Assembly: GCA_910592005.1 (NCBI GenBank)
Contig: CAJVPP010001158.1
Coordinates: 1 to 22,253, forward strand
Direction: 5' to 3'
Source: Funneliformis mosseae
Taxonomy: Eukaryota; Glomeromycota; Glomeromycetes; Glomerales; Glomeraceae
Length of the DNA: 22,253 nucleotides
Shown: in pieces, positions 9,658 through 19,714 of the stretch
Layout of the letters: each line of letters opens with the position of its first letter
Position numbering within the stretch: position 1 is the stretch's first letter
The notes under the pieces: generated by a model
Told to the model about the DNA's origin: nothing
Seen by the model: the letters and a program-made list of their open reading frames with translations, nothing else
Databases searched by the model: none
Translations under genes and position numbers: made by a program

Positions 9658-10320
9658 ATAGGTATCGAAACCTTTCGAAAGTTTCAGATTTCAATATATA
9701 TGAATTGAAACTTGACCTATAACCAAAACTTTTACTGAATTCCAAAACTATTTTTGATATCTGAAATATATTCTGATTTTCTGAAATTTATTCTATAACT
9801 CTAAACTTCTACCAAATCCTAAAACTAAATTTTATTATAAATGATCGCTATACCAGATACTCAATTATGTAATAGTAATAATTTTTTTTTCTTTTAAAAT
9901 GTCTGATAATAACAAAACTTTAACTTTAAAAAAATTAAAGTTCACTAATTCTGGTAGACGCTCAAAAAAATCTATTTAGAGATTTTTGAACAAGGGAATA
10001 AATTAGATAAAAGATATTATGTTGCAACATGTTTAACATGTGACTAAACTTTTCAACCTGAAAAGATCAGAATAATAAAAAAACATATAATTAATTGTTC
10101 AAAGGTAAACCATTTAATTTGTGAAACTATCATATATATGATAAAAATATGTGAAATATCTTCCCTTAATGCTACCAATCCTAAATGTAAAAAAAGTCAA
10201 GTTGAGAATGATCAAACAACTTTAGTCAAATTTTATAAAAATTCAAAATTAAGTAGAAAATGAAAAGATATTATTGATATAGCTTTTATTAAAGCTTTTG
10301 TATATTGTAGCTTGCTATGA
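9658..10320 (+). mobile_element. hAT-type DNA transposon, 5' end
   Basis: The left end probably starts near 9658 with CATAGGTATCGAAACC, similar to the CAGGGGTGTC-like start of many hAT ends after transitions. Subterminal AT-rich sequence (9700-9850) contains many CCAAAAC / CTGAA words that look like CCGAAAC / CCGAA with CpG lost. The transposase N-terminus follows at 9899. The element stops near 10320, where tRNA-like and minisatellite sequence takes over. No matching right end is seen. Confidence 0.5.
9899..10320 (+). pseudogene. hAT transposase, BED-zinc-finger N-terminus
   Basis: ATG 9899 opens MSDNNKTLTLKKLKFTNSG, then a basic RRSKKSI. TAG at 9977 stands where Trp is expected (SIWRF). 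One T is missing from the run 9983-9987; after it the frame reads FEQGNKLDKRYYVATCLTCD. A C-x2-C...H-x3-C zinc site is formed with KKHIINC, as in BED fingers. NDQTTLVKFYKNSKLSRK follows, then a stop, KDIIDIAFIKAF and a degraded end. Stops at GAC-TAA and AAA-TGA fit former Arg codons. Only the DNA-binding N-terminus survives; the RNase-H catalytic core is absent. Confidence 0.7.
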
Positions 10321-10370
10321 TATCACTGAATAATACTTTTATAAGAGTGTTATCCAATTGCGCTATAATA
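10305..10370 (-). other. tRNA-like A-box remnant
   Basis: On the minus strand 10354-10365 reads TAGCGCAATTGG followed by ATAAC, matching the D-arm / A-box of eukaryotic tRNA genes (Arg-like). I cannot build an anticodon stem or a T arm with a B box downstream. It is therefore a SINE head or a broken tRNA, not a functional tRNA. Confidence 0.3.
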
Positions 10371-10375
10371 TTATC

Positions 10376-10541
10376 TAGTTACTATTTTGTGATCTTACTA
10401 TTACTTTATTACTATCCACTTGATTTTAGTACTCTATAGCTTTTTTATTGCTTTGTAGTTATTTGCTTGATTTTATTTCTCTGTCCTCTTTTTATTTCTT
10501 TCTAGCTATTCGCTTGTTTTCATTACTCTGTGATCTTTTTG
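10376..10541. repeat. Decayed 48-bp minisatellite, about 3.5 units
   Basis: Units begin near 10376 (short), 10407, 10455 and 10503, each of the form TAGYTATTYGCTTGATTTTA followed by a TTTCTCTGTGATCTTTTT-like block. The units differ mostly by T/C and A/G changes. The array directly follows the tRNA-like remnant. Confidence 0.5.
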
Positions 10542-10900
10542 TAGCTAAGATACTAGGCTGACATTTATTGCTAAAAATCATATTATGATTAGGAAAAAAT
10601 TTTGTATTTTTGGCTGAAAACTTTAGCTGAAATTTGCAATTAGATTTATGCAATTTTAAGCTCGTTTAGATGAGGATATTAAGAGCTTTTCAATGATGCT
10701 AAAATCATATGAATCGAGTGTCTAAATACCAAGTTATTGGATTTTAAAGTTTTGAAAAAAAATATGAAATAGTGCTGGCCGAAATTAACAAAATTTACAG
10801 CACCTTACTGCATTAATCATATGTTTCAGTTCTTCACCATTTTTAGGCACTTTTTTATCACTTTTAAGTAACTTTTGAGTAACTTTTGAGGGCCTAATTT
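10542..10900. other. Intergenic, short 11-bp tandem only
   Basis: No gene is visible. GTAACTTTTGA is repeated twice in tandem at 10868-10889. Confidence 0.5.
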
Positions 10901-11135
10901 AATGGTCAGTTGGTTAGAATATCAGAGCCCCTTCTTGATTGCCATCACTTGATTACCAGATGAGATACAAAGTGCTAAATTTGCAATTCATCTATTTACT
11001 AAAGATGTGTTGCAATCTATTCACTCATTTTTTAATTGCTAGTGAGACACAAAGTGCTAATATTATGCTATTCTTGCAATCTCATCTATGATCATTTTGA
11101 TTGTTAAGAATGAAGCACAAAGTGTTGAATCAGTA
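10891..11135 (+). repeat. tRNA-derived SINE-like element with threefold internal motif
   Basis: TGGTCAGTTGG followed by TTAGAA at 10903-10918 fits a Pol III A box. CTTGATTACC at 10948-10957 could be a B box that lost its CpG. Downstream TGAGATACAAAGTGCTAA recurs three times (10961-10978, 11043-11060 and 11111-11128) with only transition-type or single-base differences. Confidence 0.35.
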
Positions 11136-11337
11136 ATCCTAATATGATGTGTTATTTTATCAATCCTACCTTCACAATATCTCTAGAATAGGGTGAATTA
11201 GTGATCTACTCAAGTATAACTTTTCTTTTTTCTTTCTTATATATAATTCTGCTTGAATGGATTACCAAAATTTCACATATTTTTTGGTATTTAGACTTTG
11301 TTTCTGCATAATTATTACTTCAGAATATTATTGTATT

Positions 11338-11402
11338 ACCTCTAGTAATAATATTATTTAATATATTTATTGTATATTCACATTAGTAATCAGATTAGAG
11401 GT
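11338..11402. promoter_or_regulatory. AT-rich region bounded by inverted ACCTCTA/TAGAGGT
   Basis: ACCTCTA (11338-11344) and its complement TAGAGGT (11396-11402) flank 51 bases of almost pure A/T, 82 bases before the primase-helicase start. Both arms also carry an AGTAAT word. A promoter/leader is the cautious reading; an origin-like site for the element's own origin-binding helicase is a speculative one. Confidence 0.25.
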
Positions 11403-11483
11403 CAAATAAAGCTTTATGCATTTTTTATTTTAAACTTTACAAATTTCTATATAATTTTATATTAGTTTTTTGAATATACTATC

Positions 11484-14400
11484 ATGCTAATTGCACAAAA
11501 AAATTTTGGGTCTCACCCTAAAACAATAAATGAAGCAATCAGACTCTTCTTTGATTTAGCAGACTTTGATTATAAGCCTAGCTATAATGATCATATATAT
11601 TTTAAATATTTGTTTAATAATAAAAATGATATCTCTCTTCTAGATGTCTATTATTCTGAAGAAATTTTTGATAAATATATAGTTTGAGTGTTAGGAAAGG
11701 GTTTTACAGTTATTGATTACCTATCTAAAGTTTATGGATTACCTGATACTCATGAATGCATTGATAGAAATTTGCCTTTTCGCCTAGTTCTAGATAATGA
11801 TGCGAAACAAAAGTCAGATTAAATGAACCCTAAACTCCTTTCCTTTGATAAATATAAAATTACTCATAAAGATTTATTATTCAGAATCTTAATTACCTGT
11901 ACTAATGTTAAATACTTTGACTTAAAACATTTCATAATTTTAAATGCTTTTACTTTGGCCAGTTTGTTTAATATTAATAAATGCAATTGACATATTGTAT
12001 ACTCATATGCTCATTTTATTGACTATAGGGATCTTAGGGATTTTGTAGAATAAGTTACTGATAGGGTTGAAAAACCATATTTTGAATTTATTGATCTTGA
12101 GCTTTATAAATCACGTTTTAGTCTTCGTCTTCTTAGATTGACAAAGAAAGATAGAGTTAAAAGACCTACGATTTTTTTAGTTAAAGAAGGATATTGTAAA
12201 CTAGAAAATTATTTAGTTCAGCCTAAATCTGATTATTCTGAAATCTGGCTACAGGCTTTTTTTTTAAAAAGTCAGAAAAAGAAGAGTTTTAACCTATTGA
12301 AGATAAAACCGTTTTAAATAAGAAAGCTGATTTAGTTACTGCAAAATATGGATGACTTGAAATTGGTAATATTAGAAAGGAATTTGTCAGCTTTCAAACT
12401 TAGTCATTGGAAGCATGTCCTATTTGTAAAATCAAGTATGAAAAGGATCAGTTATATGGCTTTCTTTAAAATAATGAGTATTTCATACTTAGATACTATT
12501 AGCAAAAACAATACAAACCTGATCATAGAGGATTAGCATTTAGAAAAGTATTTGATATAATCAAGCTAAAAGAAGATTTAAACAAAAAATTATTGATAGA
12601 ATGTCTAATGCCATAGTAAAGCCACACCTTCTTGTAAAGTTGCCAGGAAAAATTATTAATGTTAAAAAGTTAAGAGACACTTTTGAATCATATTTTGATT
12701 TCTTGAATTTTGAAAAAACTACTACACTAATTTATTTATTTCTAGCAATAAGAAAAACTACTACGTTAAGAGAGATTATTATGACATTAAAAGATAAAGT
12801 GTATGATATTTCTTCTTTACTATATTATATCTGAATCTCTTACCAAAAATCTCTCAGTAATGAATCAAAAACCAAACTTGACTTGTTAAAAGCATCTGAT
12901 TTTTGAATTTGTAATTACCAAAATATACAAGGAGACTTATCTATAAATAAGTGAGACATTATTATAGTACAGGTTAAAAGTCTTTTTCGTATTGAATTCA
13001 CAGCCTCTTTTTTTGTAATTATTCTTAGTAAAACTAATGCTATTATGTGTTAAATATCTAGTGATATAAATACGTGAGAATCTGAGAATGCATTGTGTAA
13101 TATTTTAAGATCTGTGAAATATGTAATTACAATGGATGCTTTCGCAAATATCTCAATACTAACTTTTCTAAAGACATATCATAGTGAAAATATTTGTATA
13201 ATTGATAACAGATACCAGCCTCGTATGAGTGAAAGAGTTGAAATTCTTTATGACCTGAATAGCGAAGCTAAAGTTATACGAATAGGATTTAAGCTTCTAA
13301 AGTAGGAAAATGTGTGGCATTTATATCTACAGGAGCAGTAATAGCTAGAGCATTAGTAGAAAAGGTATCAAAGCTGGTAAAGTCTAATAATTTGCCTATC
13401 AGAACTTGTGCTTATTACAGAGACATAGATAGAAAATAATGACAAAAAGACTTTTTTAATATTAATGTTACTTGGGGTAAGCTTGACTATATAGCCTATA
13501 TAAATACAGTAGAGGCTGGCATATCTTTTGAGATTATAGGCTATTTTGATATAGTTATGGCTATTACAAATATCACCACTCCAGTTTATATAGAAGCTTT
13601 TACGCAAATACTTTACTGAATTTACAATTGTCTTCATCATATTGTTTTCATATTCTATCAGAATACTTCTAATGAACTTTTTCGTCCACTAGGTCATGAA
13701 AATATCTGAATAGAACTTGAAAGTACTCAACTTAATAATTTGTTTACAGCAATAAAAGAACATCGTGAATGGAATAGTAATACTATTTTTTATAAAATTA
13801 ACAAGTTTCCAGCTGTAATAACATTTTTGAAGTTGAGTATTAGAAATGGCTTTCTGCAAGATATTATATTGAAAAACTTTGTAGTCTTATAGCTAGTACT
13901 GGCGCTACTCTCTAACTAATAAAAATGGTTAAAAGCTAAAAAGTTATAAAAAATCGTAAAAAAGTTCACAATAAGGTTAGGGTTAAAGTATTAGTTATTA
14001 AGAAAACAGATTTTGATGCAGTTGCTACTTCCCAGAATCTTGATCATGTAGAAGCTGAAAATCTTAAGTTTGATCAAGAATGCTCTATTTCAGATATTAT
14101 ACTTAAATGTTTTTATATGTGAAATATTTATGGTGATAAAGACATGAATAATAAGATTTGGGATAATCTTTGCAATAAAAGTTTGTAAAACATTTCAGTC
14201 CACCTGAACCTCAAAAATATTTCTTGTGATTATCTCATTTTCAAAAGTAAGAATGTGATGAAAAAAATGCAATGGAAGAATTAGAAGCTAAGGATACTAC
14301 ACAGTAGAAGGGTACTTGTTACAAATCTAAAGATAATTTTGAAAAATCAGTAGCGAAGGATTTATGCAAAAACTATTCAGCAAATCACTAGAAAGTTATA

Positions 14401-14813
14401 CTAGAATTTTTTCAAATACTAGGCTTTACTGACATATATGATAAGTGTATTCTTTTCAGAAATATTGTATTAGAAGCATTCTCACAATCTTATGAAGAAT
14501 TTATAGAGCTCCTGAATCAATCCCTATTACTCTTCAGCTTCAAGTCTCGTGTTAAGATAATATCAGATTTTAACTCAGTTATAAAGGCAATTAATGCAAT
14601 TGCTGAAAATTAGTGTGGCTATACTGTAAAGATAAATAAGAAAAAAATAGGGCTTAAAGAAAAATGAATTTGAAAACATTCATATTGAATTAATCACCAG
14701 CCATATGATGATCTTGATTTTGAAAATAAAGGTGCATTAGAACTTCTACTATATAGGCTAAAACAGATAATGATATTCAAGAACTCTTTGATTCTATAAG
14801 GTAGAATAAATAA
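11484..14813 (+). pseudogene. Primase-polymerase / origin-binding helicase fusion, remnant B
   Basis: This is a near full-length ancestor (about 1,110 codons) opening MLIAQKNFGSHPKTI. The N-terminal part looks like an archaeo-eukaryotic primase: FRLVLDNDA gives a D-x-D at 11793-11801, HIVYSYAHF places a His at 11991, and LYKSRFSLRLL is a third basic motif. A CPIC (12416-12427) begins a zinc site. The helicase follows: Walker A reads AIRKTTTL at 12745-12768 (expected xTGKTTT), Walker B reads ILSKTNAIM near 13020, motif V-like NTVEAGISF lies near 13505, and motif VI-like QILY lies near 13600. A C-terminal domain ends DNDIQELFDSIR before TAG 14802 / TAA 14811. Catalytic Gly and Asp-Glu residues are lost and frames shift (for example 12230-12350 and near 12600). 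It would have started replication of the element. Confidence 0.68.
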
Positions 14814-14884
14814 TACTTCAGCTTTTTCTTATACCTTTAGTATTGCGAAAAATAATCTAACCATTTTGCAAAAAATCTTTTAAG

Positions 14885-15145
14885 CTATAGTAAAGAAATA
14901 GTGAAAAACTTTCCTTCTTGAAGATCTTTGATTGAAGGAGTTTTTTTACTTTCACGTCAGACATGGTTATAAAATCCACTATGCATGCTACAAATTTCAG
15001 TATCAGAATAAGTTAGCTTATTACAGATAGGGCATATTATTTTAAAATGGACTTTATAATATCTAGCATATTCTAAATCACTCATGCACTCTTTTCTACA
15101 AATTGAATCATCTTTCTTAATATATTGGTAAGAAGAATGATCTAT
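14885..15145 (-). pseudogene. Cys/His-rich (zinc-binding-like) protein, remnant B
   Basis: One 87-codon register from 15145 to TAG 14885 reads IDHSSYQYIKKDDSICRKEC, then YARYYKVHF, CPICNKL, ICSMHSGFYNHV, TGA, REsK. It aligns with the N-terminal half of the gene at 2159-2683: IKKD, IC, C, RYY, and the later C...C and C...H pairs. The first codon is ATA where the homologue has ATG, and Tyr replaces the first Cys (TGC to TAC); both are G-to-A on the coding strand. It is convergent to the helicase, ending 72 bases after it, and shorter than remnant A. Function unknown; zinc binding is inferred from C-x2-C and C-x2-H. Confidence 0.58.
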
Positions 15146-15840
15146 ATAAAGTAATTTTGATATTAATAGTTTTAAATCTTTACTTTCACTTTTATTATAG
15201 ATATTTAAAAATGTGTATAAATATTTTTACACATTATCTAAACTTAGATCTGAAAAATAAAGATAAAAATGAAATCATTACTGGTATTTCACTTCAGTCA
15301 ACATTTCATGTGAAGTTAGCAGAAGGTGATGTAGATTCTGCAATTATTAAAAGATTTGCTAAAGATAAGGATCTTATTCAAAATTCTAATAAAATTCAAA
15401 AAGAATGAACTAAAAAGCAAATGGTTAATCCAGACAGAATTCTCATATATTTCTTTTTAACAAATGTGAGTAAAAGGATTCAGAACATGGATATTTCCAA
15501 AATTCCTACTAGAAAGAATCTTGCAGATATGATAGTGATGTTAAATAAGAGACCTGCAGAAGTAAAATCTCTTCAGATTAATATCTATAAACTAGACTTT
15601 TTGAATTAGAATTCCGAATGAATCAAGTTGAGTTGAATTTAGAGATCAACTCTATTTAACTCTCTTTTTTCGAGTTGAGTCAAGTCAAATTTATTTTATA
15701 AAATCTTTCAATTTGATTTAATTCGAGTTATATAAATTTTAAACTCGACTTAATTTGACTTGACTCGATTTTAACTCAATTCGATTTTGAAAAAAAATAA
15801 TAAAAAAAAATAAAAAAATTAGAAGGAGGGGGAGGAGCGA

Positions 15841-16580
15841 ACGATTTATTATTGTTCTTCTTGAATGATTTTTTTTATCATTCAAGTTGAATGATTAGTT
15901 ATCATTCTTCATAAATGATTTTTTTTATTGTTCAAGTCGAACGATTTCTCATCATTCTTCTTGAACGATCTTTTTTATTGTTCAAGTTGAACGATTCGTT
16001 ATCGTTCTTTTTAAATGATTTTTTTATCATTCAAATTAAACAATTCGTCATTGTTCTTTTTAAATGATTTTTTTTATTGTTCAAGTCAAATGATTTGTTA
16101 TCGTTCTTCTTGAATGATTTTTTATCGTTCAAGTCAAATGATTTGTTATCGTTCTTCTTGAATGATTTTTTTTATCGTTCAAGTCAAACAATTCATTATT
16201 GTTCTTCTTGAATAATTTTTTTTATTGTTCAAGTCGAATGATTTTTTATCATTCTTCTTAAATGATTTTTTTTATCATTCAAGTTAAACAATTTCTTATC
16301 GTTCTTCCTGAATGATTTTTTTATCATTCAAGTCAAACGATTTCTCATCGTTCTTCTTAAATGATTTTTTTATCGTTCAAGTCAAACAATTTCTCATTGT
16401 TCTTCTTAAATGAATTTTTTATCATTCAAGTCAAACGATTTCTTATCATTCTTCTTGAACGATTTTTTATCATTCAAGTCAAACGATTTCTCATCATTTT
16501 TCTTGAAAGATTTTTTTTATCGTTTAAGTTGAACGATTTCTCATCATTCTTCTTGATTATCATTCTTCTTGAATAATTAT
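15841..16580. repeat. Palindromic 48-50 bp satellite, about 15 units
   Basis: Each unit is close to GAACGATTTCTCATCGTTC, then TT, GAACGAT, a T-run, ATCGTTC, AAGTC. Every half-unit is thus a GAACGAT...ATCGTTC hairpin. Units vary almost only at CG positions (CG, TG or CA). A Phe/Leu-rich ORF across it (16361-16576) is a composition artefact. Confidence 0.8.
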
Positions 16581-16587
16581 TTTTCTA

Positions 16588-16603
16588 TAGGACTGCAGTC
16601 CTA
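16588..16603. repeat. Perfect 16-bp palindrome
   Basis: TAGGACTGCAGTCCTA is a perfect palindrome. It is followed by further CCTAG / TCCTAGGA words to about 16645 and is among the most GC-rich spots of the window. It lies inside the non-autonomous element, just after the satellite. Confidence 0.75.
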
Positions 16604-18392
16604 GAACTGCAGTTTCAGGACCTAGTCCTAGAATCCAATCCTAGGATCCAAGTCTTATAGACTGGTAATTTTGAGACCAAACTAAGACTGGACTATTTCA
16701 AGTTAACTTGAGTCAACTTGAATCAAGTTGAGTTTAAATTGAATCAAGTTAAATATTTAACTTGACTTAAAATTTGGCTTGACTCGCAAATCATCGAGTC
16801 GAAAAAATATAAACTTAACTTAATTTAAACTCAATTTAGCTTATCTGACTCGTAAGTTAACTCGACTCATTTGAAATTCTATTTTGAATATTCCATCATA
16901 GTATAAAGAGAACTATTCTTGGTATTGTACTGGCTATTTAAAGAACAGAGAAAAAAAGAAGAAGAATCCTAATCCTCAATCATTTCTTTCTATGAAAAAG
17001 AATCTAGAACACGCAAGAGGATTGCTTATCTAAATTCAAAATGCAATTAAGACTAAAAAGTTATCTGACCCTATTTTTACTAAAAGTGAAACACATAATG
17101 CTTGGCCATTTAATGAATTTTTAAAGCAAGAATCTTATAAAACTATACCTAAAAAATTAAGAGATTATGAAAGTAAACACACTTTCAGAATTCATGGTAG
17201 TAAGAATCTAACTTCTTAACATCTTAAACTGCTTTCGAGAATCACATTAAGGCAAGAATCTAATCGCCTTAATGCAAGTGATAATTATGCTATAGGTAAT
17301 ACAGAATCAGAGGAGTTCTCTTATGAGAGTGAGAGTCTAAAACCCAAACACAGTCTGCATTCTAGCTCAATTCAAAAAAGTCTCAAACTATAGATATAAA
17401 TTCAATGTTAGCTGAAATTTAGAAATGGGTTCTTTAATAATAATTTTATTTCTATTTTTTTTAATCTGGAATTAATGAGATCCTCTATGTGAGGGTAATA
17501 CTCTACTGATTTAACTAGTCCAGAGTAGTAATCACATAATTTTTTTTTATTTAAAGATACAATATATAATATAGATTAATTATAATACAATCAAATATTT
17601 TTAATATTGCAGAAGTCTTAGAACAAATTTTACATTTTTTAGCGATAGATAAATCTCTCTATCCTATTTTATTTATTTTTCAATTATAGTATAGATGTGG
17701 TATTCCTATTCTATAGAGATATGAATGAAAAGCATAAGCTAGCTTATGTCTCAAATCTAACCCATTTAGAAATTACTTATTACCATTCACTTTCAGATAA
17801 AAAAATAAAAGTATTGTGAATACATTTTCAAATATAAATTATTTAGATTTCAAAAATAGCATAGGTTTAGTGATAGATTACTATTTATAATAGCGGAATC
17901 ATATCCTAATTTAAGATATCTTAATTTATGAGATGCTCAAACAATATCTGATAAAAGCTTATATGTAATTGTACAATCATGCTATAAATTAGAATATTTA
18001 AATATTTCTTACTGCAGAAATATTACTAATAAATCCTTATTTTGAATTGTAGAAAATTGTCATGATATATAAGTGTTTTATTTTGCTAAAGCACATCAGA
18101 TTACAAATAAATCTATAAGTTACATCTTAAACTCATGCTCAAATTTACGAAATTTTGATATTGTATATAGTAAGAAAAATATCAAAGATGCTAGTACTTT
18201 GATGTGAAGATAATTCAAAATAGAGTATTTTGATTTTGGTGGGGCTATGGCTTTGTAGAATGATGAATTGATTATAGTCATCATCAAAGGATCTTCAAAT
18301 TTAAGACATTTAAGATCAATCATAATGATATTAGTGATAAGATTACTGAAGTATTGGCCTATTCTTGCCATAAATTAGAATATCTCGATTTA

Positions 18393-19714
18393 TAGTGTAA
18401 GACAAAAAAAATCAGAATTTTTTAAATATATATTATGCAAAAACTAACAATACTAACTAAATAAAATTTATATATATTTGAAGCTAAAAACTAGCTAATT
18501 TTATTAATATTTTTTTAGAATGAAATTCGTTCACTATTATTTTCTATAATAAGTTCACATCGGCATTTCATTGATCCTACTAATCTAATTAGGATCAATT
18601 CTGAAATATTATTCCATTCTTTGATTATATATCAACACAAATCATCAGTATTCTTTGGCATTTTTTTCTTCACATTCCTTTTAACAATACTCTAAAAGTT
18701 TTCTATCAGATTTAGGTCTAAACTATTAGAAGGTCAGTCAATAACTTCAGAAAAATTTTCCCAAAGAAATTTTTTGGTATGATTGCTAGTGTGTTTTGGA
18801 TCATTGTCTTGCTGAAAATGCCATTCATCTTTCAACAAGTCTTCAATCTCTGGAAGGTGATTATGGAGTATGTTTATATAAAATTTAGCATTCATTATTT
18901 GAGAAAAACAATATAAACTTGTTTTTCTTTTTACACAAAATCCTTCCTATACAAAGATTTTTGTTCAATTTTAGGCATAGGGTGTATTGGTCATTGTCCT
19001 TTATGCTAGCGCTCTATAGTATTCCAGAATAATTGAAAGGCAGTCTCATCTGAAAATAGAGTTTTGTCCTAATTATCATTAAGATGATTTTAAGCCTATT
19101 CTACTTGTTTACATTTATGATCTGTGATCAGCATTGGCGTTGCTCTTGAAAAGTCTTTTGGTATTTAATTTCGACTAAATGCCTTTCTACTGTCCTATAG
19201 GACACATCCATACCTTTCAATAATAATCTTATTGACAGGATCCTTATTGAAATAAAAGAATTCTGGTGAACAAATTGGGCTAATGCTCTTGATGCATTAG
19301 CCATAATCTTTTTTGGATGACTACTTCCTTTTACACGCTAAATTGTCTTAGATTTACGAAGCTTAGTAAGGTTGTCATATATAATTGTAAGGAAAATTCC
19401 AGTACGTTGATAGATTTTCCTAGCCTTCTGAATACCTCGATTCCACAATTGTAAGATCACTTAATAGTTAGTTTTTTGTCTAGAGGTCATCGTTTCTAAT
19501 TAATTGATTTTTAGGGTTTTTTTAAAAAATTGAAGATATTGAGGGGAGGAAATGAAAAAAATTTTTTAATATTTAGTAATACAAAAAAAAATTATATATT
19601 TACTTACCTTACGATTATTTTCCTTTTTACATAGTTCGGATCAGACTTGATTTGGCTGAGATCTGCATCTTTTTATTTCTCAAAAAAAATTCTGGTTTTT
19701 TTTGTCTCACACTA
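18393..19714 (-). mobile_element. Tc1/mariner transposon inserted in the LRR gene
   Basis: This is a 1322-bp element with inverted ends of at least 31 bp (18393-18423 and 19684-19714), starting TAGTGTRAGACAAAAAAAAY; the two differences are transitions. TA flanks both sides (18391-18392 and 19715-19716), the Tc1/mariner target duplicate. One transposase gene lies on the minus strand. Confidence 0.88.
18515..19490 (-). pseudogene. Tc1/mariner-family DDE transposase
   Basis: ATG 19490 opens MTSRQKTNY. A helix-turn-helix-like N-terminus follows (LQLWNRGIQKARKIYQRTG, then VKGSSHPKKI). The catalytic region has FSDETAFQLFWN (first Asp), FQQDNDPKHTSNHTKKFLW (second Asp, the classic DxDPKHT block) and DWPSNSLDLNLIENF (the WPxxSPDLNPIE block with third acidic residue). 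The end is near TAA 18515. Stops (for example after NY, TI, QC, NK) and a register change make it inactive. The order and length (about 325 codons) are normal for the family. It is read opposite to the LRR gene it interrupts. Confidence 0.85.

Larger units (their letters stand above)
15607..16881. mobile_element. Non-autonomous hAT-type element with 8-bp TSD and long TIRs
   Basis: The termini are inverted copies: the left end starts TAGAATTCCGAATGAATC, and the right end read inward starts TAGAATTTCAAATGAGTC. All mismatches in the first 23 bases are transitions. The flanks carry an identical 8-bp duplicate TTTTGAAT at 15599-15606 and 16882-16889, typical of hAT transposition. The subterminal arms (15610-15790 and 16680-16880) are rich in GAGTCAAGTC / GACTCGACTT words that can pair. 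The centre is a satellite array, and no transposase is encoded. It disrupts the recombinase-like gene. Confidence 0.85.
15211..17393 (+). pseudogene. Tyrosine-recombinase-like protein, remnant B, split by a transposon
   Basis: The 5' part (ATG 15211 to 15606) and the 3' part (16890 to TAG 17391) join in frame if the inserted element and one target duplicate are ignored, giving about 300 codons with few stops and no frameshift. The 5' part carries NKIQKE, ISKIPTRKNLADMIVML and RPAEVKSLQI (Arg at 15550). The 3' part carries SWYCTGYLKNREK, RGLLI-stop-IQNAIKTKKL, IHGSKNLTS, LSRITLRQESNRLNASDNY and AIGN, with the candidate Tyr at 17286, then a Ser/Glu-rich tail. It aligns along its length with 3617-4745 and keeps box-I Arg, which that copy lost. 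An HxxR box is not clear, so the family call is moderate. Confidence 0.52.

Noticed and set aside
10354..10365. Functional tRNA gene
   Set aside because: Only the A-box / D-arm is recognisable; no paired anticodon or T stem.
12348..12536. Plus-strand ORF MDDLKLVILERN within the primase-helicase
   Set aside because: The neighbouring frame holds CPICKIKYEKDQLYGF and links the primase to the helicase part.
1..14813. Active herpesvirus- or giant-virus-derived genes
   Set aside because: The domain name comes from herpesviruses, but similar primase-helicases occur in fungal repeats; no capsid, polymerase or packaging gene is seen, and both copies are dead.
11484..15145. Bacterial-type operon with ribosome binding sites
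   Set aside because: No Shine-Dalgarno pattern, and the families are eukaryotic or eukaryotic-virus-like.
16361..16576. Phe/Leu-rich ORF in the satellite
   Set aside because: Produced by the 48-50 bp repeat; no other sign of coding.
15841..16580. CRISPR-like regular repeat array
   Set aside because: Units abut with no unique spacers, are palindromic throughout, and lie inside a transposon of a eukaryotic-type genome.
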